NCBI GenBank assembly: GCA_028277745.1
Contig: JANQFR010000009.1
Location: 22,559 to 86,558 of the forward strand
DNA from: Phycisphaeraceae bacterium
GTDB lineage: Bacteria; Planctomycetota; Phycisphaerae; Phycisphaerales; Phycisphaeraceae
Reading direction: 5' to 3'
DNA: 64,000 nucleotides
The position numbers were made by a program, and so were the translations under genes. Positions 8,841-17,912 of the stretch are shown one piece after another. Under the pieces are notes generated by a model, which did not search any database, had not been told where the DNA came from, and saw only the letters and a program-made list of their open reading frames with translations. Each line of letters starts with the position of its first letter. Within the stretch, counting starts at the first letter, position 1.

Positions 8841-8890
8841 AGCCGGGCCGTTACGCGGCCCTGGCCCAGGCGGGCGTAGCCCGCCGGCTA
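8841..8890 (+). repeat. Family A compound-hairpin repeat, copy 2 (forward)
   Basis: 50 bp beginning AGCCGGGCCGTTACGCGGCC and ending CCGCCGGCTA, in the convergent gap between the methyltransferase gene and the GNAT gene. GATCTGTATCGCC stands before this copy and before copy 1 alike, and a similar tail (AAGACGG.. GA..GGCTGAAAGT) follows both, so the conserved unit at these two sites may be nearer 120 bp. Confidence 0.85.
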
Positions 8891-8924
8891 AGACGGGAAA
8901 GTGATCGGCTGAAAGTTGATCTGC

Positions 8925-9692
8925 TCAAGCCGTGCGGCAGAGGATGAAAGCCGGGTAGGGATGCGGGTTGACGTACCCCAGCTTCTGCGCGAGTTGGGCG
9001 GACTCGGGGTTGAACGCGTCCCAGCAGGGTTTCAGCCCGTGGTCAAGGCAATAGAGGATCAGGGCCGCGGACACCGCGGACGCCAGCCCCTGGCGGCGGA
9101 AGTCGGGGGCGGTGAAGACCTCGAACTCCAACGCCGCGCCGCCCAACGCGTGCGGCGCGGCGCCCGCCACGATCTCATCGCCGCGCCACACCGCGAAGCC
9201 GACCGACCGCTTGACAAAAGCCGCGGCGTCGACGTCATCGAGGATGAAATCCGAGCGGCATCGCCTGAACGCCTCGACGTCGGCCTCGGCCACCCGCCGC
9301 AGGTTGAAGCCGGCGGGCAGCCGCTCGATCCACCCCGCCAGCCGGTCCCGGTCCCACGCCACCGGCTCCTCTACGGCGACCCGCTCGAACGGGTCCAGCG
9401 CCCGGCCCCACAGATCCATCAGCAGCCGCTCCCAGGCCGGGTCATCGACGATCACCGACGCGGGCGCCGACAACGTCGCGGCCAGCTCCCGCGCCTCGGG
9501 GGAAGACGCATCGCCGACGAGCAGGGAGTGGCTATGGTGCAGCCGGGCGCACCGCGGCTCCACAGCGGCGTCGGCCGAGGCCCCGCCCTGGCCCCCCGAC
9601 AGGCACGCTGCAACCACCCCCTTGAGGGGGGCGAAACCGTCGAACAGCGGGCTGAGCACCTCACGGTCAGCCGGCGGGATGTCTACGATCAT
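8925..9692 (-). CDS. GNAT-family N-acetyltransferase
   Basis: 255 residues from ATG 9692, which overlaps the stop of the upstream methyltransferase by 4 bp (ATGA); the longer open frame to 9791 is inside that gene. The C-terminal half has the GNAT acetyl-CoA signature: EFEVFTAPDFRRQGLASAVSAALI (R-R-Q-G-L-A pyrophosphate loop) and the following LKPCWDAFNPESAQLAQKLGY, with the N-x-x-S-x-x-L-x-x-K-L-G-Y ending seen in the ZmaR-like GNAT_acetyltran group. The N-terminal half is the extra domain of that group. The acceptor is unknown. Last gene of a coupled trio. Confidence 0.8.
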   Translation of the reverse strand: MIVDIPPADREVLSPLFDGFAPLKGVVAACLSGGQGGASADAAVEPRCARLHHSHSLLVGDASSPEARELAATLSAPASVIVDDPAWERLLMDLWGRALDPFERVAVEEPVAWDRDRLAGWIERLPAGFNLRRVAEADVEAFRRCRSDFILDDVDAAAFVKRSVGFAVWRGDEIVAGAAPHALGGAALEFEVFTAPDFRRQGLASAVSAALILYCLDHGLKPCWDAFNPESAQLAQKLGYVNPHPYPAFILCRTA

Positions 9693-10435
9693 CGTTTGGT
9701 TCCGACGAAAAGGGTCCAGGCCGCCTCGTCCTCGTTGCTCGGCGGGTCCAGCTCCGCCGCGAACCCCGCCCGCTCCATCAACGCCAGCCATCGGGCCGCC
9801 GGGAACAGGCCGCAGGTGTGTCGGTCTTCCACCACCTCGACGCGCCGGGTCCGGGCGTCGCGGATCAGATAGAGCAGGATCATCTCAAACGTCGTATCGG
9901 CCGGATCGGGGTCGTGGACATAAGTGAAATAGGTCAGGTCGGCGTCGTCGGTCGTCGTGCCGTCGTCGGCGACGTCGTTGTCGACAAAGGTGTCGGCGGT
10001 GTAGGTCGGGGCGATCAGCGCCAGCCCGCCGCGGTCGAGGTGGGCCCCGGCCGTGTGCAGCGTGGCGAGCAGGTCGTCCTCGGTGAGCATGTAGTCGATC
10101 GCGTCGTGGATCAGCACCGCGTCAAACGTGCGGCCAAGGCGGACCGTGCGCATGTCGCCGACGTGCGTGGGGACATCGGGGTTCAACGCCCGGCAGTTGG
10201 CGAGCATCGGCTCCGACAGATCGACCGCGACGCAGTCGAACTCGTCGCGCAGGTGGTGCAGGGTGTGCCCCCCGCCGGCGCCGAGCTCGAGGACCGCCGG
10301 CCGGCGATCGCCGGCGGGCGGGCGGCGTTCCCGCAGCAGCCGGCGGAGGTGCTCCGCCTCCGGGACGTAATGCGCCGGCGGGCTGAGGCGCGGCCAGAGG
10401 TGGGCCAGATCGTCATACAACCGCGGGGTGGTCAT
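9689..10435 (-). CDS. Class I SAM-dependent methyltransferase
   Basis: 248 residues. Motif I is VLELGAGGGHTLHHL (about 48-62), strand 2 ends in CVAVDLSEPMLANC and motif IV is FDAVLIHDAIDYML. The region LTYFTYVHDPDPADTTFEMI resembles methyltransferases with an inserted beta-rich cap. It is linked by 4-bp ATGA overlaps to the gene before it (10432-10435) and the one after it (9689-9692), so the three are almost certainly co-translated. Substrate unknown. Confidence 0.83.
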   Translation of the reverse strand: MTTPRLYDDLAHLWPRLSPPAHYVPEAEHLRRLLRERRPPAGDRRPAVLELGAGGGHTLHHLRDEFDCVAVDLSEPMLANCRALNPDVPTHVGDMRTVRLGRTFDAVLIHDAIDYMLTEDDLLATLHTAGAHLDRGGLALIAPTYTADTFVDNDVADDGTTTDDADLTYFTYVHDPDPADTTFEMILLYLIRDARTRRVEVVEDRHTCGLFPAARWLALMERAGFAAELDPPSNEDEAAWTLFVGTKR

Positions 10436-11439
10436 CGGGGACGATGATATGCGAGGTGATGCGCCACCGCTGCGGCCGTGACGGAGGAGACCGGGCCGAG
10501 GCGGGCGTCGTAGTGCTCGACCTTGACCACGCAGTCGCCGACGGGGCCCATCAGGTCGATGACGAACTCGCCGCGGCGCAGGTCGTGGGGGTAGGTGTCG
10601 TAGGCGTTGACCGCCCAGATGACGCCGCGGCCGGCGTCGCGGAAGTCTTCCTCACCCCAGTACTCGCTGCCGGGGTGGGCGTAGCCGCCGATCGCGAGGA
10701 CCAGGTCGCGCGGCCCGGGCCGCGCCGCGTCATCGGCGAGGACGGGAAACGGCAGCCCGAGGACGTGGTGAGGCAGCGCCCGGCCGGCGGGGCGGAGGCG
10801 GACCACGCCGCCGTCAGCGAGCGTGTCGTCGATGCGGAACGCGGCGCGGTCCAGCGCGTCGCCGCTGGCGGTCGCGAGGTCCCGCAGCACGCGGCGAACC
10901 GCCGCGAGATAGCGCGGCGCCAGCGTGTGGGCCGGGATCGGCTCGAGCCAGAGGTCGTGGTGGAACCGCTGGCCGCCGTAGCGGAAAAACCGGTCGCGGC
11001 GGGTGTCGATCTCCAGCGACTGGCGGACGACCGGCGTCTCGCCCAGGCGGGTGCAGGCGGCGAAGAGCTCGAGCTGCACCGCCCACGCCGCGGCGAGCCG
11101 CACCGCCGGGTCGGGGTCGTCCGGCAGGGGCAACGCCACCGTGTCGGGCGGGGCCGGCAGCCCTTCGAGCAGCAGCACCACGTCCCCGGCGCGCGGGGGG
11201 TCGAGCGTCGAGAACGCGAACGCCCCCGCGCCGCCGACCAGGTCGGCCGCCACACCCGGGTCGCCGACCACGGTCAGATCGGCGCCGCCGATCAACGCCC
11301 GGGCCGCCCGGTCGAGCAACGCCGCGTCGATCGCGCGCCGTTGAAGATCGCTGAGCCGGCGGTCGAGTGTCTGGAAATAATCCTCGCCGAGCGCGGCCTG
11401 GGTGATCAGCGCGCACAGCATCAACGCGATGGGTCTCAT
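10432..11439 (-). CDS. Exported protein of unknown function
   Basis: 335 residues from ATG 11439, preceded by CAGGAGACCCAGGG (clear ribosome site); the upstream part of the open frame is dropped. The first 18 residues (MRPIALMLCALITQAALG) form a signal peptide. The mature part starts with a helical region and a glycine-rich ALIGGADLTVVGDPGVAADL stretch, then VVLLLEGLPA, which looks like a Rossmann or SIS-like half, and later LVLAIGGYAHPGSEYWGEED and FVIDLMGPVGDCVVKVEHYD. I do not recognise the family. First gene of the coupled trio with a methyltransferase and a GNAT protein. Confidence 0.65.
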   Translation of the reverse strand: MRPIALMLCALITQAALGEDYFQTLDRRLSDLQRRAIDAALLDRAARALIGGADLTVVGDPGVAADLVGGAGAFAFSTLDPPRAGDVVLLLEGLPAPPDTVALPLPDDPDPAVRLAAAWAVQLELFAACTRLGETPVVRQSLEIDTRRDRFFRYGGQRFHHDLWLEPIPAHTLAPRYLAAVRRVLRDLATASGDALDRAAFRIDDTLADGGVVRLRPAGRALPHHVLGLPFPVLADDAARPGPRDLVLAIGGYAHPGSEYWGEEDFRDAGRGVIWAVNAYDTYPHDLRRGEFVIDLMGPVGDCVVKVEHYDARLGPVSSVTAAAVAHHLAYHRPR

Positions 11440-11500
11440 CCCTGGGTCTCCTGCCCCAATCATGCCCCAGGAATCGAGAAATGCAAGTTTTTTAAAGCCA

Positions 11501-11551
11501 TAGCCGGCGTGCTACGCACGCCTGGCCCGGGGCCGCGTAGCGGCCCGGCTA
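11501..11551 (-). repeat. Family A compound-hairpin repeat, copy 3 (reverse)
   Basis: 51 bp from TAGCCGGCGTGCTACGCACG to GGCCCGGCTA on the plus strand, the reverse of copies 1 and 2. It lies between the stop of efp (minus, upstream in transcription) and the start of the unknown exported protein. The arm GCGTGCTACGCACGC keeps pairing by compensating changes against the usual GCGGGCTACGCCCGC, which suggests selection for the hairpin. Confidence 0.85.
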
Positions 11552-11561
11552 TCGGTGATCG

Positions 11562-12125
11562 CTACTCGCCGGTGACGCGGGAGAGGTACGAGCCGTCTTC
11601 GGTGGAGACGCGGACGACCTGGCCGTTGGCGATGAACGGCGGGACGCGGGTCTTGAGGCCGGTCTCGAGGGTGGCTTCCTTGAGCTGATTGGTCGCGGTG
11701 GCGCCCTTGATGCCCGGGGGGGTGTCGGTGACCTCGAGGTCGACCGCCGCGGGCAGGTCGATGCTTACGACGTTGCCCTGGTAGACCAGCCCGACGACCG
11801 GGGTGTTGGGTTTGATGTAGAGCAGCGCGTCGCCCAGCACGTCTTCAGGGATAGTGGCCTGCTCGTAGGACTCACTGTCCATGAACACGGCGCCGGAGCC
11901 GTCGGAGTAGAGATACTCCATCTCGCGGCGGTCGAGGTTGACCTGGTTGACGTCTTCGGAGGTGCGGAGGCGTTTTTCGACGTTCTGGCCGGTCTGGACG
12001 TTCTTGAGCTTGGCCTGGACGAACGCGGGGCCCTTGCCGGGCTTGACGTGCTCGGTCTTGGTGCAGATCCAGAGCTGGCCGTCGATGTCGAGGGCCATGC
12101 CGGGCTTGAGGTCGTTGGATTTCAT
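11562..12125 (-). CDS. efp: Elongation factor P
   Basis: A 187-residue translation factor that binds between the P and E sites of the ribosome and relieves stalling at polyproline. The N-terminal KOW-like domain carries the exposed loop HVKPGKGPAF, in which Lys31 is the residue modified in other bacteria (beta-lysylation, 5-aminopentanol or none; no modification gene is in this window). The OB domains follow, ending in TGLKTRVPPFIANGQVVRV and DGSYLSR, the canonical EF-P C-terminus. Normal length. Monocistronic on the minus strand. Confidence 0.97.
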   Translation of the reverse strand: MKSNDLKPGMALDIDGQLWICTKTEHVKPGKGPAFVQAKLKNVQTGQNVEKRLRTSEDVNQVNLDRREMEYLYSDGSGAVFMDSESYEQATIPEDVLGDALLYIKPNTPVVGLVYQGNVVSIDLPAAVDLEVTDTPPGIKGATATNQLKEATLETGLKTRVPPFIANGQVVRVSTEDGSYLSRVTGE

Positions 12126-12447
12126 GGGTCAAGCTCCGTGGTTTCGGGGGGCGGGGCGGAGATTGTGGCAGAGGCGCAGGGGTTATGCAACGCGCCGGGC
12201 TCAGGCCCCTTGGGAGAAGGCCTTTATAAAGCCGGTCCTGAGCGAAGCGAAGGTCCGGATGGACAGTTGGAGAGGGTCGGTATCCGGGCCTTCGCTTCGC
12301 TCCGGTCCAGCTTTGGCTCCATGCCTCAGAAAAAAACGGGAGCCGGTGTAACACGTGGGCGGGCTTGCCGTAACCACACGTAAGCCGTTGTGTTATCGGC
12401 TCAGGAGGGGCGTCATGGGTTTGGGACAAGAAGGGAGAGAAGGATAA
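12126..12447. other. Divergent intergenic region between efp and the surface-protein triplet
   Basis: 322 bp with no supportable gene. It holds a head-to-head pair of family B repeat arms (12229-12313) and, near its right end, GAAGGGAGAGAAGGATAA, which supplies a strong ribosome site for the first surface-protein gene. Promoters for both flanking genes must lie here, but I cannot point to a convincing -35/-10 pair. Confidence 0.6.
12229..12313. repeat. Family B repeat, head-to-head pair
   Basis: Left arm 12229-12260, AAGCCGGTCCTGAGCGAAGC then GAAGGTCCGGAT; right arm 12281-12313 is the imperfect inverse (ATCCGGGCC then TTCGCTTCGCTCCGGTCCAG). The arms enclose a 20-bp spacer and could fold into a long hairpin in the divergent promoter region. 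Confidence 0.8.
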
Positions 12448-13110
12448 ATGACGATGCGACAAACGCTTTCGGCCGCTGTGATCGGCTTGGCCGCCTTGAC
12501 GGGTCTCACGGCCCACGCCGCCACCGTCTACAGCAACCTGTCGGGCACGGGGACGTACACCGGCTTCTCAGCGATCTCCATCCGCGGGGCGAATGTGCCC
12601 CCTAACTCGCTCAGAGCGGCGGTGTCATTCACCCCGGCCCAGAACTACACGCTCGACTCCATCGAACTGGGGGTGTCCAGCGATACGAACTTTACCGACA
12701 ACCTGACGGTGACCTTGGCGGCGAGCGACTCGGGCCTGCCGGGGGCGGGGATCGAAACATTCGGTGTCCTCAGCGGGTTCCCCGAATTCAACACATCCGA
12801 CTCGTTCCTGGCGACCGCAACGTCCGCCGCCAACCCTTTGCTGCAGGCGGGCGTCGAGTACTTCGTGATTCTCGAAGCAGCCGACCCCGACTCAAAGATC
12901 AAGTGGCACAACAACAATCAAGGGGCAACGGGACGTTTCCTCCAGAGCGGCGGAGGCGCATTTTGGACGACGGCCCCGGGCAGCCCAGAATTTGTGTTCC
13001 GCGTGAACGGGACCGCCGTCATCGTGCCCACCCCCACCGCCGTGGCCGCCGGCGCCGCCCTGCTGGGGCTGCTCGGCCTCACGCGGGTTCGCCGCCGTCC
13101 ATCGGCGTGA
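12448..13110 (+). CDS. Exported protein with VPTP-type C-terminal sorting tail (paralogue 1)
   Basis: 220 residues. A signal peptide (residues 1-24, ending AHA) is followed directly by TVYSNLSGTGTYTGF, as in the next two genes. The mature domain is beta-rich, with TLDSIELGVS, VTLAASDSGLPGAGIETFGV and GVEYFVILEAADPD. It resembles short 'choice-of-anchor' type domains. The C-terminus IVPTPTAVAAGAALLGLLGL plus an Arg-rich end is a tripartite sorting signal of PEP-CTERM style in which VPTP replaces PEP. Probably processed and anchored at, or released from, the cell surface. Ribosome site GAGAAGGATAA. Confidence 0.82.
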   Translation: MTMRQTLSAAVIGLAALTGLTAHAATVYSNLSGTGTYTGFSAISIRGANVPPNSLRAAVSFTPAQNYTLDSIELGVSSDTNFTDNLTVTLAASDSGLPGAGIETFGVLSGFPEFNTSDSFLATATSAANPLLQAGVEYFVILEAADPDSKIKWHNNNQGATGRFLQSGGGAFWTTAPGSPEFVFRVNGTAVIVPTPTAVAAGAALLGLLGLTRVRRRPSA

Positions 13111-13236
13111 AGCCGCAACGCCTCACCACTCAAGCAAAAAACAATGCGGTTTGATGAACGCGCACCTCACTGCGGATGGATTCATTCAACCTTGCCTCAC
13201 GCGTTTTAATCCACAAAGGGAAGAAAGAGACTCATC

Positions 13237-13887
13237 ATGACCAAGCAACACACCTTCTCAATCGTCGCCATCGGCCTGGCCATCGTCGTCGGTGGATCGG
13301 CCCCCGCGGCCACCGTCTACAGCAACCTGTCGGGCACGGATACCTACAACGCCTTTTCCGGAAACACCGTCCGGGGAGCCAATCAGCCTTTCCCGTACTC
13401 ATATGCCGTGTCGTTCACGCCGGGCGGCCACTACACGCTCGACTCCATCGAGCTGGGGCTGTCCAAAGAGAGCGGCGGCTTCCCCGATGACGTGATCGTC
13501 ACGCTGGCGGCCAGCGACTCGGGCCTGCCGGGGGCGACGATCGAGTCGTTTGGCGTGTTCAGCGGCTTCCCCGAGTTCGGCACGTCCGACTCGTTCCTGG
13601 CCACCGCGGTCTCGGCCGCCAACCCGCTGCTCCTGGCGGGCGTCGAGTACTTCGTGGTCGTCGACGCGGCCGACCCCGATACCAGCGCGGTGTGGAACCA
13701 TAACCTTCAGGGAGCCCTGGGGCGCTTTTTCGAGGTGGCCCCGGACGTATGGCTGGAAAACCCCAACGCACAGCACGCGCTGCGTGTGAACGGGACCCGG
13801 ACCATCGTGCCCACCCCCTCAGCCGCGGCCACCGGAGCCGCCCTGCTGGGGCTGCTCGGCCTGAGCCGGAGGCGCAGACCGGCGTGA
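13237..13887 (+). CDS. Exported protein with VPTP-type C-terminal sorting tail (paralogue 2)
   Basis: 216 residues, close paralogue of the genes on either side. Signal peptide 1-24 (ends SAPAA), then TVYSNLSGTDTYNAF. Shared blocks are TLDSIELGLS, VTLAASDSGLPGATIESFGV, FSGFPEFGTSDSFLATA and GVEYFVVVDAADPD. The tail IVPTPSAAATGAALLGLLGL followed by SRRRRPA is the sorting signal. The gap to paralogue 1 is 126 bp and includes GGGAAGAAAGAG as ribosome site. Length and spacing point to tandem duplication. Ligand or structural role unknown. Confidence 0.82.
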   Translation: MTKQHTFSIVAIGLAIVVGGSAPAATVYSNLSGTDTYNAFSGNTVRGANQPFPYSYAVSFTPGGHYTLDSIELGLSKESGGFPDDVIVTLAASDSGLPGATIESFGVFSGFPEFGTSDSFLATAVSAANPLLLAGVEYFVVVDAADPDTSAVWNHNLQGALGRFFEVAPDVWLENPNAQHALRVNGTRTIVPTPSAAATGAALLGLLGLSRRRRPA

Positions 13888-14003
13888 CCCGCCCCGCCGC
13901 AACATCGTTTTTCGACAAACCTCGGATACATGGATGAGTCCGCGTGGGGCTCAGTCGAGGCCGGGGGCGCTTTACCGTTTTGATGCAACCAAGGAGAAAG
14001 AAA

Positions 14004-14666
14004 ATGAAGACCATGCAATTTATGTTCTCGGCCATGGCGCTGGGCTTGGCGGTCCTGGCGGGCCCCGCGGCCCACGCCGCCACGATCTACAGCAACCTGT
14101 CGGGCGCCGACACCTATCTCGGCAACACCTCCGTCATCTTTCGGGGCCCCAACGTCCTGCCCTTCGAGGGCAGGTACGCCGTGTCGTTCACGCCAGGCAA
14201 TAACTACACGCTCGACTCCGTCGAGGTGGGGCTGTCCAGCCTGCAGGGTTGGGCCGATGACGCGGAGATCGCGCTGGCGGCCAGCGACTCGGGCCTGCCG
14301 GGGACGGTGATCGAGTCGCTGGGCGTCTTCAGCGGCTTCCCGGAGTTCGGCACGTCCGACTCGTTCCTGGTGACCGCCAACTCGGCCGCCAACCCGCTGC
14401 TGCAGGCGGGCGTCGAATACTTCATCGTCGTCTCCGCGGGCGACCCCGACGCCTACGCGTACTGGAACCTCAACAATCAAGGGGTACACGGTATTTTTCA
14501 CCAGGAAGACGGCGGGGTATGGCAGGAATTCGCCGGCACCATCCAGCCCACGCTCCGCGTGAACGGGACCATCGTGCCCACGCCCACCGCCGCGGCCATG
14601 GGCGGCGTCCTGCTGGGGCTGTTCAGCCTCGCACGGACCCGGCGGCGCGGGGCCCAAGGCGGCTGA
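14004..14666 (+). CDS. Exported protein with VPTP-type C-terminal sorting tail (paralogue 3)
   Basis: 220 residues from ATG 14004, directly after AAGGAGAAAGAAA; the longer frame from 13944 is not used. Signal peptide 1-25 (ends AHA), then TIYSNLSGADTYLGN. Same core blocks as its two neighbours (TLDSVEVGLS, ASDSGLPGTVIESLGVFSGF, GVEYFIVVSAGDPD). The tail is IVPTPTAAAMGGVLLGLFSL with a basic end TRRRGAQGG. A terminator-like hairpin follows at 14708, closing the triplet. Confidence 0.82.
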   Translation: MKTMQFMFSAMALGLAVLAGPAAHAATIYSNLSGADTYLGNTSVIFRGPNVLPFEGRYAVSFTPGNNYTLDSVEVGLSSLQGWADDAEIALAASDSGLPGTVIESLGVFSGFPEFGTSDSFLVTANSAANPLLQAGVEYFIVVSAGDPDAYAYWNLNNQGVHGIFHQEDGGVWQEFAGTIQPTLRVNGTIVPTPTAAAMGGVLLGLFSLARTRRRGAQGG

Positions 14667-14707
14667 AACATTTTCACAGATCCGGCGCCAACCCCGACAC
14701 ACCACCG

Positions 14708-14735
14708 AAGCCCAGGGACCGCGGTCCCTGGGCTT
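14708..14735 (+). terminator. Hairpin after the surface-protein triplet
   Basis: Perfect inverted repeat AAGCCCAGGGACC / GGTCCCTGGGCTT with a 2-base centre, 42 bp after the third paralogue's stop. The run after it is TCCTTC rather than a pure T-tract, so termination strength is uncertain. Confidence 0.6.
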
Positions 14736-14820
14736 CCTTCATATTCAGACGCCAGCAATATGTTTGACGCCGGCGCTTGGCCTAAGCCTCTTGGACGCCC
14801 CCGTTGATACACTGCCCTTC

Positions 14821-15578
<758 letters not shown>

Positions 15579-15582
<4 letters not shown>

Positions 15583-17171
15583 ACGCCTGGATCAACAATC
15601 TCGAGGTGCTGCTGGAACGCTGGCCCACCCTCGCGAGCGAACACGTGCTGGTGACCGTGGTGTCGCTGGGGCTGGGCGTGTTGATCGCGTTGCCGCTGGG
15701 GATCTGGACGGTGCGGCGGCCGCGGTGGCGGGCGGCGGCGACGGGCGTGGCGAGCGTGGTGCAGACCGTGCCGGCCCTGGCGCTGCTGGCGTTGATCCTG
15801 CCGGTGCTGGTGGGGATCAACGCGCTGCTGATGTGGCTGCTGGGGCTGACCGACGGGCCGCTGCGGGCGATCGGGTTCCTGCCCACGGTGATCGCGTTGA
15901 CGCTCTACAGCCTGCTGCCGATGCTGCGCAACACGCTCGCCGGGTTGGCGGGGGTGGACCCGGCCACGGTCGAGGCGGCGCGGGGCGTGGGCATGACCCG
16001 GCGGCAGGTGCTGTGGCGGGTCCAGATGCCCCTGGCGCTGCCGGTCATCGTCGCGGGCGTGCGCACCGCCGCGGTCTGGACCGTGGGCATGGCGACCCTG
16101 TCCACCCTCATCGGCCAGCCGAGCCTGGGCGACTACATCATCACCGGCCTGCAGACCCGCAACACCCTCTCGATCCTGCTGGGCGTGGTCAGCGCCGCGG
16201 CGCTGGCGATCGCGCTCGACCAGTTGCTGGGGCTGATGGAGGCGGGCGTGGCCCAGCGCTCCGCGTGGAGGAAAGCCGTCGCCGCGCCCGGACTGGCGCT
16301 GATCGTCCTCGCCGGGTTCACGCCCATCACCATCGCGCCCTGGCTCGACGCCGACCGCGACCGCCCCGACGCCGAAATTGGCGCCAAGACGTTCAACGAG
16401 TCGTACATCCTCGCCCATCTCATCGCGGACGAGCTGCAAAGCGATTTCGACGTGCACCAACGCGTCGGACTCGGGTCCACCGTCGCCTACGACGCCCTGC
16501 GGGTCAACGAGCTCGACGCCTACGTCGACTACACCGGCACCATCTGGGCGACGATCATGAAACGCGACCAAATCGCCCCGGCCGACGTGGTGCTCCGTGA
16601 GATGACCCAGTGGCTCAAGGAGCACGACGGGATCGTCTGCCTCGGATCGCTGGGGTTTCAGAACGCCTACGCCCTGGCCGTGCGCAAGGAAACCGCGGAG
16701 CAGCACGGCCTCAAGACCATCTCCGACCTCGCGAAGGTCTCGGACCAGATGTCGATCGCGTCGGACCCCGAGTTCTTCGGCCGGGCGGAGTGGCGGGACC
16801 TGGTGTCGACCTACGGGCTCGACTTCCAGCAGAAAGTCCCGATGCAGAGCACGCTGATGTACGAGGCGATCGCCGCGGGCGAGGTCGACGTCATCACCGC
16901 CTACACCAGCGACGGCCGGATCACAGCGTACGACCTGGTGACCCTGACCGACGACCGGCACGTGCTGCCGCCTTACGAAGCGGTGCTGCTGCTGAGCCCG
17001 GAGGCGGCCGCCAACCCCAAGCTGACCGCCCTGCTCCAGCCCCTGATCGGCGCCATCGACATCGACGAGATGCGCCGGGCGAACCTGATGGTCGACATCG
17101 ACGGCGACACCGTGGCGACCGCCGCCGCGTGGCTGCGCGATCAGATCGATAAGAACAAAAAAACTGACTAA
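15579..17171 (+). CDS. Osmoprotectant ABC transporter permease fused to substrate-binding domain
   Basis: 530 residues. Residues 1-220 form a BPD_transp_1 permease with about six helices and the EAA loop EAARGVGMTRRQVLWRVQMP (about 130-149), which docks on the ATPase. After another helix (about 236-255) residues 265-530 form an OpuAC/OsmF-like binding protein: IGAKTFNESYILAHLIADEL, then VDYTGTIWATIM and the final EMRRANLMVDIDGDTVATAA. Such permease-binder fusions are known for betaine/carnitine/choline systems. The binding domain must face the periplasm. No separate binding protein gene is present, so the two-gene operon is complete. Confidence 0.9.
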
Positions 17172-17175
17172 CGAA

Positions 17176-17243
17176 ACACAGAGACGCCGGGAGACAACCA
17201 AGATGTTTTGTGGATCGACTCTGTGCCTGGGCGTCTCTGTGGT
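17176..17243. repeat. Inverted repeat CACAGAGACGCC...GGCGTCTCTGTG
   Basis: Left arm ACACAGAGACGCC at 17176-17188, right arm GGCGTCTCTGTGG around 17230-17242, with a spacer holding GATGTTTTGTGGATCGACTCTGTGCC. It starts 4 bp after the transporter's stop codon and could act as its terminator, but looks like a member of a dispersed repeat class. Confidence 0.65.
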
Positions 17244-17279
17244 GAGCTTCTTATGCCTTGAAGCCCGCCATGATCTGCG

Positions 17280-17846
17280 ATGAACATCAGCGCGGAAAAA
17301 TCATCCTTCCGGCAACGGCTCAAAGCCCAACGCGATGCGTTGAGCGCCGCCGAGGTGCGGGACAAGTCGCGGCGGATCCTCGATCACCTCATGCCGATGG
17401 TGAATCCTCAACAACATATCTTCTGCTATATCTCGCACCGCAACGAAGTCGACACCCATACGTTCATCCAAGCGTGTCTCGCCAAAGGCGTAAGACTCTC
17501 GGCGCCGCGCGTAATCGGCGACGGGGTGATGGAGGCCCGACGGATCGACGAATGGGACGCCATGACGATCGGCCGCTTCGGGGTGCTCGAGCCGGAACCG
17601 GACGCGAAGTTTGCAAAACGGGTGGAACTGTGTGTGGCGCCCTGCGTCGCGGTGACCGAGCGCGGCGATCGGCTGGGGATGGGCGGGGGGTATTACGACC
17701 GGTGGTTCGCGGCGCACCCCAAAGTGAAGCGGGTGGCGCTGGCGTATGAGGCGCAGGTCGTGGAGGCGTTGCCCACCGATGAGCGTGACCAGAAGGTGGA
17801 CCTGGTGGTGACCGAGTCGCGGGTGATTGATTGTCGGTCAGGCTGA
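17280..17846 (+). CDS. 5-formyltetrahydrofolate cyclo-ligase
   Basis: 188 residues, normal length. Catalyses ATP-dependent conversion of 5-formyl-THF to 5,10-methenyl-THF in one-carbon metabolism. Recognised by the N-terminal KSSFRQRLKAQRDALS (substrate and ATP contact), YISHRNEVDTHTFI, FGVLEPEP, and the signature RGDRLGMGGGYYDRWF (about 124-139), which is the ATP-binding G-x-G-G-G-Y-Y-D motif. The end is DLVVTESRVI, as in the family. Followed by a family B repeat and the convergent truD gene. Confidence 0.93.
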   Translation: MNISAEKSSFRQRLKAQRDALSAAEVRDKSRRILDHLMPMVNPQQHIFCYISHRNEVDTHTFIQACLAKGVRLSAPRVIGDGVMEARRIDEWDAMTIGRFGVLEPEPDAKFAKRVELCVAPCVAVTERGDRLGMGGGYYDRWFAAHPKVKRVALAYEAQVVEALPTDERDQKVDLVVTESRVIDCRSG

Positions 17847-17855
17847 CGCAGCGCC

Positions 17856-17898
17856 AAGCCGGTCCTGAGGACGCCGCAGGCGGCCGAAGGTCCGGATC
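17856..17898 (+). repeat. Family B repeat, single arm (variant)
   Basis: Reads AAGCCGGTCCTGAGGACGCC then GCAGGCGGCCGAAGGTCCGG, the same variant type as at 8045 (with the GGACGCCGC insert). Lies in the convergent gap between the cyclo-ligase gene and truD. Confidence 0.75.
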
Positions 17899-17912
17899 TC
17901 AACGACGAGCGA

